Positions 33,671 through 41,182 of a DNA stretch of 64,000 nt are shown piece by piece. Source of the stretch: Collinsella sp. (GTDB lineage: Bacteria; Actinomycetota; Coriobacteriia; Coriobacteriales; Coriobacteriaceae); the NCBI GenBank assembly GCA_019425015.1, contig JAHYYJ010000001.1, forward strand, positions 1 to 64,000, given 5' to 3'. Within the stretch, counting starts at the first letter, position 1. Each line of letters begins with the position of its first letter. Under the pieces are notes generated by a model, which was not told the DNA's origin, made no database searches, and saw only the letters and a list, made by a program, of their open reading frames with translations. Made by a program: the position numbers and the translations under genes.

Positions 33671-33707
33671 GGATGGCTATCTAGTATTCAAAACTAGATA
33701 GCCATCC
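33671..33707. promoter_or_regulatory. inverted-repeat operator upstream of degV
   Basis: A perfect 15-bp dyad (33671-33685 with 33693-33707) contains two inverted ACTAGATAGCC half-sites. A TATAAT at 33727-33732 follows, so the dyad covers the -35 region. CAAAACTAGATA plus CC recurs upstream of the DUF1836 gene. Confidence 0.65.
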
Positions 33708-33761
33708 AATCAATCAAAAAGATGGCTATAATTGTTGGGGAACAATTAGAAAGGACCCTCA

Positions 33762-34628
33762 ATGAGCTGGGCACTTATCTCCGATTCGAGCTGCAATCTT
33801 CGCGATTGGCAACCAACCGCACCTCATACCACCTTTGCATTTGCACCCCTTAAGATCCGAGTGGGGGAGCGTGAATTCGTTGACGACCTCTCGCTCGATG
33901 TTCACGAGCTTAATGTTGCCATTCAATCGGAAGCCGGCGCATCATCGAGCGCCTGCCCAAGCGTAGGGGAGTGGGCTGAGCTCTTTAAGCTCGCTGACAA
34001 GACGATTTGCATGCCCATCTCCGAGGGCGTCTCGGGAAGCTACAATGCCGCGGCCACCGCGCGTGACATGGTGCTTGCCGAAGAGCCCAACCGTCAGATT
34101 CATTTGGTTAACTCGCGAGCCGCAGGTGGCAAAATGGATCTGATCTTCTTGCTGTTCGACCGCTATCTTACGAGCAGCCCGGATGCCTCCTTTGAGGACG
34201 CCTGCGCTTACTTCGATAGCTTGGAGCAGAACAGCAAGATCCTCTTTAGTTTGTGCAACTACGAAAACCTTGCGAAGGCCGGACGTATCCCTAAGGCGGC
34301 CGGCGTTATTGCTAACAAGCTCAATATCCGCATTTTGGGCACGGCGAGCGAAGCGGGCAAAATTGAACTCGTTGGGCACACCCGCGGCGAAAAGAAGATG
34401 CTCACCAAGATTGTCGACACCATGGAGGCCGAAGGCTTTACCGGCGGCGAGGTCGTTATCGACCATGTCGAGAATGAGGCGGGCGCCCAAGCACTTGCCA
34501 GCCGCATTGTGGAGCGCTGGCCAAGCTCCAAGACTATCATCATGCCCTGTAACGGGCTAGATTCATACTATGCCGAAATGCATGGGCTCATTATCGGCTA
34601 CGGCATGGGCGTGGCTTCGGGCCAATAA
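33762..34628 (+). CDS. DegV family fatty-acid-binding protein
   Basis: 288 residues. The N-terminus WALISDSSCNL and later TICMPISEGVSGSYNAA match the DegV/FakB pattern, where a Ser and the SGS(Y/T) loop bind fatty-acid carboxylate. VNSRAAGGKMDLI and the C-terminal PCNGLDSYYAEMHGLIIGYG complete the fold. FakB proteins present exogenous fatty acids to a FakA kinase, but no fakA is in the window. AGAAAGGA is 10 bp upstream. A candidate operator precedes it. Confidence 0.88.
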   Translation: MSWALISDSSCNLRDWQPTAPHTTFAFAPLKIRVGEREFVDDLSLDVHELNVAIQSEAGASSSACPSVGEWAELFKLADKTICMPISEGVSGSYNAAATARDMVLAEEPNRQIHLVNSRAAGGKMDLIFLLFDRYLTSSPDASFEDACAYFDSLEQNSKILFSLCNYENLAKAGRIPKAAGVIANKLNIRILGTASEAGKIELVGHTRGEKKMLTKIVDTMEAEGFTGGEVVIDHVENEAGAQALASRIVERWPSSKTIIMPCNGLDSYYAEMHGLIIGYGMGVASGQ

Positions 34629-34640
34629 CGTCCAACCAAG

Positions 34641-34689
34641 CAAAAATACGGGCGGGACAAAGTGACAGATGGCCCTTTGCTCCGCCCGT
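34641..34689 (-). terminator. terminator between convergent degV and DUF1836 genes
   Basis: An 8-bp GC-rich outer stem (34648-34655 with 34682-34689) and a 5-bp inner stem are followed on the minus strand by ATTTTTGC. Confidence 0.75.
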
Positions 34690-34701
34690 TATATACGTTG
34701 G

Positions 34702-35313
34702 CTAGCTATTAAACCCATTAAACTTTAGATAGCTCATCAGGTACGCCTTCGAAACGAAGGATGAAACCGCACTGCGCACAAGCAGCGACTCACGCGTTAC
34801 CTGATGCGCCGTATCGGGAACCGGCGTCTGCTCGACGGAAAACGCCGAACGAATCGATGCCTCGAGCTGATCGACCACATAATCGAAGGCCGTCGGGGCA
34901 TCGTAGCTCAAACGCTGAATGTTAAAGAGTGCCTGCACCGCAGCAATAGGTAACACCTGCTTAAAGAGGCAGATAGCGATCAGGCGGGCAATCTGCTCGC
35001 GGCCATATTGCTTTTTAACCGGAGCAGGCACCAGGCCGACCTTCACGTAGTTGTTGATCATCGATGGCGTAATGACGGGCTGCTCAACGCAAATGGACAG
35101 CGGCTCCATCCACAGCGCAACATACTCAATAACCTGGTCGCGATAGAGCGTCACATTGGGCAACTGGTCATAGCGCGACAGACTCAACGTATTGAGTTTG
35201 CACACGATTTCGGACTGAATAAATGCATCGGGCAGCACCGTGGGCTGAATATCCTCAGGCTTAATACTGACCGACGAATCGGACATCGGAATAACGTGTT
35301 TAACGTGGTTCAT
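34702..35313 (-). CDS. DUF1836 putative transcriptional regulator
   Basis: 203 residues from ATG 35313 with a perfect GGAGG 8 bp upstream. ITPSMINNYVKVGLVP and KKQYGREQIARLIAICLFKQ are the MerR-like helix-turn-helix of DUF1836. The first roughly 50 residues are variable. It is convergent with degV, and both upstream regions share the word CAAAACTAGATA, so it may regulate degV and itself. DNA binding is inferred from the fold. Confidence 0.8.
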   Translation of the reverse strand: MNHVKHVIPMSDSSVSIKPEDIQPTVLPDAFIQSEIVCKLNTLSLSRYDQLPNVTLYRDQVIEYVALWMEPLSICVEQPVITPSMINNYVKVGLVPAPVKKQYGREQIARLIAICLFKQVLPIAAVQALFNIQRLSYDAPTAFDYVVDQLEASIRSAFSVEQTPVPDTAHQVTRESLLVRSAVSSFVSKAYLMSYLKFNGFNS

Positions 35314-35348
35314 AAAGGTCCTCCGTTCATTTACTATATTGTATTCTA

Positions 35349-35363
35349 GGTTATCTAGTTTTG
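35349..35363 (-). promoter_or_regulatory. operator-like site upstream of the DUF1836 gene
   Basis: On the minus strand CAAAACTAGATAACC matches 14 of 15 bases of CAAAACTAGATAGCC at 33689-33703 upstream of degV. It lies 36 bp before the start codon. Confidence 0.55.
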
Positions 35364-35467
35364 CATACCACATAGCCGGCAAGTAAAAGTGGTTGGACAA
35401 CACATTGATGCATCGTCCAACCACTTTGTGTAAAGATAGCAACCTTACATAAGATATATTATCGTAC

Positions 35468-36406
35468 TTATCCACGGAGAAACGCGTATGCGCTCGTTGC
35501 CGCTATGGCTCCATCAGAAACGGCGGTCACAACCTGGCGTAAGCGCTTGGAACGGATGTCGCCAGCGGCAAATAGACCAGGTGTACGGGTGGCCATCGAA
35601 TCGTCGGTGACAATGCCGCCGTCGGGAGCCAGGTCGACTAGATGCTCAACAAGCTCGGTATGTGGCTGCGTCCCCGTAAAGACAAAGATGCCAAACGAGC
35701 CGGGCTCAAATGACTCGGCATGAGTTTCCCCAGATGCATTGTCCTTAAAGGTAATCGTCGTTGGCATGGCTTCGCCCGATAGCTCCACAATACTAGTTTG
35801 GTACCTAACTGTAATATTGTCCTTTGCGAGTACTTTCTGAACAACACCATCGGGCGCACGGAACTGGTCGCGGCGCAGCACGATGGTCACACTGCTGGCA
35901 ATGTCGGACAGGAACAGCGCCTCTTCGCATGCCGAATTGCCACCACCGATTACAAAAACCTGCTTGCCGCGGAAAAACATGCCGTCACATGTTGCGCAAT
36001 ATGAAACGCCACGACCGCGATACGTATCCTCGCCTGCGAAACCTGCCGGACGCGGCGTGGCACCCATGCAAGCGATAACGCTCGAGGCCAGCGTATCGCC
36101 CATATCGTGATGCACCGTAAACAACGGTGCATCGGCATCGCAATCGATACCCGTAACCATGCTCCATGTAACCTGTGCTCCCAGGCCCTCTGCATGCTGC
36201 TGAAAACGCTCGCCGAGTTCGGCGCCACTCAGGAGCGGGAAACCCGGATAGTTCTCGACCTCATTGGTTGTGGCGATCTGCCCTCCCGACATGCCCTGCT
36301 CAATCACGGTCGTCGTCAGGTTGGCACGCGCAGCATAAATGGCGGCAGCATAGCCCGCGGGGCCGCCACCGATAATCGCAACATCGATCGGCTTATCGGT
36401 AGTCAT
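35468..36406 (-). CDS. trxB: thioredoxin reductase
   Basis: Flavoprotein that reduces thioredoxin with NADPH. 312 residues from ATG 36406, after GAAAGGA. FAD site IIGGGPAGYAAAIYA near the N-terminus, redox pair in YCATCDGMFF (CxxC), NAD(P) site VIGGGNSACEEALFL and the second FAD motif in GLFAAGDI. The cofactor preference cannot be set by eye. It is divergent from the glycosyltransferase gene. The thioredoxin itself is not in the window. Confidence 0.95.
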   Translation of the reverse strand: MTTDKPIDVAIIGGGPAGYAAAIYAARANLTTTVIEQGMSGGQIATTNEVENYPGFPLLSGAELGERFQQHAEGLGAQVTWSMVTGIDCDADAPLFTVHHDMGDTLASSVIACMGATPRPAGFAGEDTYRGRGVSYCATCDGMFFRGKQVFVIGGGNSACEEALFLSDIASSVTIVLRRDQFRAPDGVVQKVLAKDNITVRYQTSIVELSGEAMPTTITFKDNASGETHAESFEPGSFGIFVFTGTQPHTELVEHLVDLAPDGGIVTDDSMATRTPGLFAAGDIRSKRLRQVVTAVSDGAIAATSAYAFLRG

Positions 36407-36524
36407 GAAGCATCCTTTCGTCGAAACGTTGTCGTTCTTTGCGCTCGTACCCAAATTTACGTGAACGTGACACTCATGCACTACAATGATAAATCCGTAT
36501 TACAAAGCTGAAGGGGAGTTATCG

Positions 36525-37826
36525 ATGGACCAGGCGCAGACGAGTGACGACGCTCCCCTGCTCACGCACAGCACTCCCCAATCGGAGCAAACCACACTCC
36601 TGGCTCAGCAAAAACCCCTCGTGACCATCGTGCATGCCTCCGTTGGCTCGGGCCACAAGGCCGCCGCAAATGCGATTGCGCAGGCATTCGACCTCATCCG
36701 CGGCACCAATGGCATCCCCGAGGATATTGAGATTGAAGTGCTCGATATCCTTGATTTTGGACGTATTAAACTCGACGGCAATAAGACCGCGGCTTCTTTT
36801 ACGGGAGCCACGCGCCCCATTTACGACCTGACCTGGCGATATACGCTTACGGGACATCTTCTCTGGGGTGGCGGAACGGCATGGTCGCGAATTATGTTCC
36901 CCGCCTTCAACGAATATATTCGTAGCCGCAGGCCCATAGCCGTGGTTGCGACGCACATCACAGCAGCCAATGTTGCCGTGGGCGCCCGCGTAATTACGGG
37001 TATCGATTATCCGGTCGTCTGCGTACCGACCGACTACGAAGTCGAGGGATGGTGGCCCCACAAGGACACCGATTTATTCTGTGTTGCCAACGAATTTATG
37101 GCCGAAACGCTGCGTCCGCGCAAGGTGCTCGAGACAAAGATTTGCATTACCGGCATTCCTATTCGCGCCGGATTCGACACGGATTACGATCGCGAGGAAG
37201 AGCTAGCTAAGTTCAACCTCCCCACCGACAAGACCGTCGTACTGGTAATGGCCGGTGCCAGCTTGCCTCAACCGTACGTTCGCTTTCGCGCGGAGATGGA
37301 CCGCACCCTCCCCTTCCTACGCAGCTTCGAAGACATGCACTTTGTCTTTTTGCCGGGCAAGGATAAGGAATACGCCGCCCGCCTCAAGACACTCTTCGAT
37401 GCCATGAAGCTCGAAAATGTCACGGTGCTGGACTATGTCGACGACATGGCGGCCCTCATGCACGGCTGCGACCTGGCAATTCTCAAATCGGGCGGACTCA
37501 CCGTCACCGAGTGCCTATGCGCACATCTGCCGATGATCCTGCTGGGCAAGTCCTATGGCCAGGAAAAGGCCAACACCACCATGCTCACCGGCATGGGCGC
37601 CAGCATGCATGTCACCACCGCACGAGAGCTCATCGTGACGTTGCGTCATCTCCACGATCATCCTGAGTCGCTCAAGGCACTGCTCATCAACGGCGAAGTA
37701 CTACGCCGCCCCCACGCAGCCGAAGACATAGCCATCGCAACCATGGAGCTCGTAGGCAAACCCCAAAAGCGCAAAAGAGCCTTCTGCCGCTTCTACTGGG
37801 GCGGAAAACCCGCGCATATCCGCTAG
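36525..37826 (+). CDS. MGDG-synthase/UgtP-like diacylglycerol glycosyltransferase
   Basis: 433 residues from ATG 36525, with AAGGGGAG upstream. VTIVHASVGSGHKAAANAI is the start of the MGDG synthase domain. GDYEVE-like VCVPTDYEVEGWW follows, and the GT28 C-terminal half has the donor-binding LKSGGLTVTECLCAHLPMIL. A basic C-terminus (KPQKRKRAFC) could bind membranes. It probably transfers sugar from a UDP-sugar onto diacylglycerol to make glycolipid. The sugar is unknown. Confidence 0.86.
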   Translation: MDQAQTSDDAPLLTHSTPQSEQTTLLAQQKPLVTIVHASVGSGHKAAANAIAQAFDLIRGTNGIPEDIEIEVLDILDFGRIKLDGNKTAASFTGATRPIYDLTWRYTLTGHLLWGGGTAWSRIMFPAFNEYIRSRRPIAVVATHITAANVAVGARVITGIDYPVVCVPTDYEVEGWWPHKDTDLFCVANEFMAETLRPRKVLETKICITGIPIRAGFDTDYDREEELAKFNLPTDKTVVLVMAGASLPQPYVRFRAEMDRTLPFLRSFEDMHFVFLPGKDKEYAARLKTLFDAMKLENVTVLDYVDDMAALMHGCDLAILKSGGLTVTECLCAHLPMILLGKSYGQEKANTTMLTGMGASMHVTTARELIVTLRHLHDHPESLKALLINGEVLRRPHAAEDIAIATMELVGKPQKRKRAFCRFYWGGKPAHIR

Positions 37827-37834
37827 CGTCTTTA

Positions 37835-38277
37835 TGTCCGCTTACCTGCGGGAGGCCCCTATATATCATCCCATGCTCAAACATTCTCGCTTCGCTGCGA
37901 AACTGCGCGTGGGACGATATATAGGGGCCTCCCGCAGGTAAGCTGCGTTTACGTACTAGCAGCTATACCAGATTCCCCACCACTAGAATCTTCAAAGGCG
38001 AAACCGGAAAATCTAAATACAGTAAGCCAATGCGACAAAGGGATTGTTCCTTTGTCGCATTGGCTTACTAGAATGTAAATATTTTTTCAAGCGAGTAGCC
38101 GCCCGCCTGCCTCTCACACATATCGTTCCACGCGCAGTTTCGCAGCGAGCGAAGCGAAGCGAGAATGTTTGAGCATGGAATGATATGCGTGAGAGGCAGG
38201 CGGGAGGGATACGAGCGCCCCGCGAGAATGTTTGAGCATGGAATGATATATAGGGGCCTCCCACGGGTGAGCGGACA
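37835..38277. repeat. cluster of palindromic elements (family 1, copies A, B, half-copy C)
   Basis: The whole gap between two convergent genes. Copy A (37840-37943) has 28-bp perfect outer arms. Copy B (38102-38204) has 23-bp arms with one mismatch and a different sequence. Both share the core GCGAGAATGTTTGAGCATG in opposite orientation. Half-copy C (38222-38277) is an inverted copy of 37835-37890 (52 of 56 bases). A 21-bp terminator hairpin separates A from B. Confidence 0.85.
38021..38069. terminator. bidirectional terminator, 21-bp stem
   Basis: Arms 38021-38041 and 38049-38069 are exact reverse complements with a 7-nt loop. A T-rich stretch (ATTTTTTC) lies 15 bp downstream on the plus strand. 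Confidence 0.75.
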
Positions 38278-38721
38278 TTACAAAACGCCGCTAGAACCGA
38301 AACCGCCGGCTCCTCGGTCGGTTTTGTCTAGTTCTTCTACTTCAACGAGGTTGACCGTGGGGACTTCTTGGATGACGAGCTGGGCGATGCGGTCGCCTTT
38401 GTTGATTTGGATGTCGTTGGTGGGATCCAGGTTGATGAGGATAACCTTGAGTTCTCCTCGGTAGTGAGCGTCGATGAGGCCCGGCGTGTTGACTATAGAC
38501 AAGCCCTGCTTGATGGCCAAGCCGCTGCGGGGCTGGACGAAGCCGGCGTAGCCATCGGGCAGGGCGATGGCCAGCCCCGTAGAGACCAGACGGCGTTCGA
38601 AGGGCTTCAGGACGCAGTCTTCGTTGGAGCGTAGATCCAAGCCGGCATCGGTGGGATGGGCGTATTTGGGAAGCTCGACGGTGGGGTCGAGACGCTTTAT
38701 GTTGACGGTAATGTTGGACAT
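38278..38721 (-). CDS. dut: deoxyuridine 5'-triphosphate nucleotidohydrolase
   Basis: Hydrolyses dUTP to dUMP, keeping uracil out of DNA. 147 residues, trimeric type. Conserved motifs DAGLDLRSNE, QPRSGLA, NTPGLIDAHYRGE, KGDRIAQLVI and the C-terminal GAGGFGSSG (P-loop-like lid) are all present in order. The stop codon abuts palindromic half-element C. The nrdR stop lies 4 bp upstream of its start. Confidence 0.97.
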   Translation of the reverse strand: MSNITVNIKRLDPTVELPKYAHPTDAGLDLRSNEDCVLKPFERRLVSTGLAIALPDGYAGFVQPRSGLAIKQGLSIVNTPGLIDAHYRGELKVILINLDPTNDIQINKGDRIAQLVIQEVPTVNLVEVEELDKTDRGAGGFGSSGVL

Positions 38722-38725
38722 GGAA

Positions 38726-39169
38726 TCACCTTAGCTTGTCGAGCTCTTGCAGAAATTCATCGACGTCTTTGAAATCGCGGTAGACCGAGGCAAAACGGAT
38801 GTACGCAACCTTGTCGATCTTGGCCAAGCGCTTGAGCACCATGTCACCCAACTCATGGGACGTGACGGCCGTCAGTGTGCGAGAGCGCAGCTCGACCTCG
38901 ATGTCGTCGATAATCTCATTGAGCTTCTTAGTGTCGATATCGCGCTTGATGGTGGCGCGCATCAAGCCGACGAGCAGCTTATTGCGATCGAACCGCTGCT
39001 TGGTTCCGTCTGACTTAATGACCTCGATAGGGTCCTCGCATCGCTCGAACGTTGTAAAGCGATAGTTACACGAGCAACATTCGCGACGGCGCTTAATGGT
39101 GTTATTTGACTCCTGCATACGGGAATCAACGACGCGGGTATGTGCCTTGCCGCATTTGGGACAGCGCAT
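38726..39169 (-). CDS. nrdR: transcriptional repressor NrdR
   Basis: ATP/dATP-sensing repressor of ribonucleotide reductase genes. 147 residues. The zinc ribbon has CPKCGKAHTRVVDSR and CCSCNYRFTTFER, and the ATP-cone follows from about residue 45 (IKSDGTKQRFDRNKL). No NrdR box or nrd gene is seen in the window. It is coupled with dut, which fits a nucleotide-pool operon. Confidence 0.97.
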   Translation of the reverse strand: MRCPKCGKAHTRVVDSRMQESNNTIKRRRECCSCNYRFTTFERCEDPIEVIKSDGTKQRFDRNKLLVGLMRATIKRDIDTKKLNEIIDDIEVELRSRTLTAVTSHELGDMVLKRLAKIDKVAYIRFASVYRDFKDVDEFLQELDKLR

Positions 39170-39220
39170 GGTACCTCCTCTTAAACGATAACAAGGGTAC
39201 CATGCGCAGCGCGATAATGA

Positions 39221-39673
39221 TTACGAACGAGCAGGAACCTTAAGATGCGCACCGGCGGCGAGCGAACCATGCTCCAGATGATTGACGTTACGGATCATGT
39301 CGGAAGTCTCTTGCGTGGAAAGGCCTTCGATTGGATATTCCTCGGCAAGCGACCAAAGAGAATCGCCAGTCTGAACGCGAATGGTCTCGTAAGTAATGTT
39401 GGAAACGGACTCGGCATACGCGGCGTGACGAGCGCTAAAGACCGAAGTAGCGAGGACAAAGAAGAGCGTAAGCGCAACGGCGACGGCGACAATCGTCGGA
39501 ACCTTCAGGGCAACGCGGGCCGGCGCGACTACAGCCTGCTGATTGCGAGCAGGCTTTACGGTCAAAGGTTGAATGCCGGAGCGGCCACCCTGAACAACCG
39601 TAAAAGTGGGTTCTGCAGGCGTCTCGAGCTTAAGGGCGAGGTTTCCCTGGACCATATTCGTTGCGTTCATCAT
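39221..39673 (-). CDS. LysM membrane protein, probable SOS division inhibitor (YneA-like)
   Basis: 150 residues: an N-terminal cytoplasmic part of about 60 residues, one membrane helix (about 62-84) and an extracellular LysM domain (about 97-148, VQTGDSLWSLAEEY to HLKVPA). It is divergent from lexA with LexA boxes in between. The promoter TTGACA-17-ATAATA has a LexA box in its spacer. This arrangement and topology match yneA of Bacillus, which delays division during SOS. The N-terminal extension is longer than in YneA. Confidence 0.75.
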   Translation of the reverse strand: MMNATNMVQGNLALKLETPAEPTFTVVQGGRSGIQPLTVKPARNQQAVVAPARVALKVPTIVAVAVALTLFFVLATSVFSARHAAYAESVSNITYETIRVQTGDSLWSLAEEYPIEGLSTQETSDMIRNVNHLEHGSLAAGAHLKVPARS

Positions 39674-39741
39674 GTTCTCCTCTCGCGTGTTTTGCTGAGA
39701 ACAGTTTTATCAAGCCGCGCGGACAAAAATGTCTAGCGCGA

Positions 39742-39810
39742 GAACGAATGTTCGGTTATTATTATCTTCGAACAGTTGTTCCTGTCAAGCAAAATTCGAA
39801 CATTTGTTTG
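39742..39810. promoter_or_regulatory. three LexA (SOS) boxes in the lexA divergon
   Basis: GAACGAATGTTC (39742-39753), GAACAGTTGTTC (39770-39781) and CGAACATTTGTTTG (39797-39810) all fit the Gram-positive CGAAC-N4-GTTYG consensus. They lie between divergent lexA and the LysM gene. Confidence 0.85.
39760..39788 (-). promoter_or_regulatory. LexA-controlled promoter of the LysM gene
   Basis: On the minus strand TTGACA (39783-39788) and ATAATA (39760-39765) are 17 bp apart. The LexA box GAACAGTTGTTC (39770-39781) fills the spacer. Confidence 0.75.
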
Positions 39811-39833
39811 ACATGGGTAGAGAGGATGCCCTG

Positions 39834-40478
39834 ATGGCTCGCAAAATTACCAAGCGTCAGCAGCAAATTTACGACTTCATCAAGGAATATCAGCAGGAGA
39901 AGGGTTATCCGCCCAGCGTGCGCGAGATGGCTTCTGCCGTGGGCCTTTCCTCCCCCAGCACCGTGCACGCCCATCTCTCTGCCCTGGAGGCGCGCGGGCT
40001 ACTCAAGCGCGATGCCACCAAACCGCGCGCCCTGGAACTCTTTAACGAGGACGGTTCCTCTGTCTCAATTTCTAAATCTGACGAGCCCACCGCACCTCGC
40101 GGAACGGTCTCGCTACCGCTCGTTGGTCGCGTCGCGGCAGGGATTCCCATTCTGGCCGAGCAGAATATTGAAGACACGTTTACTATCCCGACCGAAATCG
40201 CCACTGATCAGGGTTCCTTTATCCTTGAGGTGCATGGGAGCTCAATGATCAATGTCGGCATCTTCAATGGCGATTACATCATCGTCCGTGAACAAAAGAG
40301 TGCCATGAACGGCGAAATTGTCGTGGCCATGATTGATGGTTCAGCGACCGTCAAGACGTTCTACAAGGAGCAGGGGCGCGTGCGCTTGCAGCCCGAGAAC
40401 GACACTATGGAGCCCATCTATGCGACGAACCCCGTTATTTTGGGTAAAGTTGTCGGTTTAATGCGCCGGTTCTCGTAA
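39834..40478 (+). CDS. lexA: SOS repressor LexA
   Basis: 214 residues from ATG 39834. I preferred it over ATG 39813 because GAGAGG lies at a proper distance and LexA proteins usually begin close to this point. The winged helix has YPPSVREMA and SSPSTVHAHLSALEARGLL. The Ala-Gly cleavage site is in RVAAGIPI. The catalytic Ser is in HGSSMINVGIFNGD, and the Lys is in DGSATVKTFYK. RecA-stimulated self-cleavage would induce the LysM gene, lexA and recA, which all carry boxes here. Confidence 0.96.
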   Translation: MARKITKRQQQIYDFIKEYQQEKGYPPSVREMASAVGLSSPSTVHAHLSALEARGLLKRDATKPRALELFNEDGSSVSISKSDEPTAPRGTVSLPLVGRVAAGIPILAEQNIEDTFTIPTEIATDQGSFILEVHGSSMINVGIFNGDYIIVREQKSAMNGEIVVAMIDGSATVKTFYKEQGRVRLQPENDTMEPIYATNPVILGKVVGLMRRFS

Positions 40479-41182
40479 TGCAAAAACGCATCACCATCTT
40501 TGATACCGTCCGCGGGTTTACGATGATTTCTATGGCAGGTTTTCACGCTTGCTATGATCTCGCCTACCTGTACGGCTGGGATATGCCTTGGTTTACCCAG
40601 ACTGTCTTTCAAGACGTCTGGCGCGCCAGCATCAGCTGGGTATTTTTGTTTATCGCGGGTTGGATGTGCACTCTTTCGCGCAACAATATCAAACGTGCCG
40701 CCAAATACGCCTTAGCAGCACTCGTTGTCTGGTTGGCAACAACACTTGTCTCATTCGACGATTCGGTTAATTTTGGCATCATCTACTGCATGGCCGCATG
40801 CACCGGCATCGTGGCGTTGACCGATCCCGTCCTTAAGAAGATAACGGCGAGATGGGGCATGCCCCTATGCCTTGTGTTGTTCGCCCTCACCTGGAGCATC
40901 CCCAAAACGATCTACCCTGTCCCCTACCTGGCGTGGCTGGGATTTCCGAGCCCTGGGTTTGTCTCAGGTGATTACTACCCCATCATCCCGTTTATCTTTA
41001 TGTATCTTGCAGGATACTTCGCCGCACACATAGCGAAGAGTATCGATAAGACCGTCCCTAGCTGGGCCTACGCCAACCCCCTGCCGGCGCTCGCCAGCCT
41101 TGGACGTCACGCTCTCCCCTTTTATCTGCTGCATCAGCCCATCATTCTGGGCATTTTGGAGATCGTCTACTCGGTGCGATAA
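40478..41182 (+). CDS. DUF1624 (HGSNAT-like) membrane protein
   Basis: 234 residues, about seven membrane helices. The start KRITIFDTVRGFTMISM and GFHACYDLAY are the conserved opening of the DUF1624 acyltransferase-like domain. LPFYLLHQPIILGILEIVY closes it, as in acyltransferase-3-type proteins. ATG overlaps the lexA stop (TAATG), so it is coexpressed with lexA. Substrate is unknown. Its end overlaps hflX by 16 bp. Confidence 0.82.
   Translation: MQKRITIFDTVRGFTMISMAGFHACYDLAYLYGWDMPWFTQTVFQDVWRASISWVFLFIAGWMCTLSRNNIKRAAKYALAALVVWLATTLVSFDDSVNFGIIYCMAACTGIVALTDPVLKKITARWGMPLCLVLFALTWSIPKTIYPVPYLAWLGFPSPGFVSGDYYPIIPFIFMYLAGYFAAHIAKSIDKTVPSWAYANPLPALASLGRHALPFYLLHQPIILGILEIVYSVR

Noticed and set aside
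37835..38277. CRISPR array
   Set aside because: The repeats are inverted, differ in arms and are not regularly spaced. No cas gene is present.
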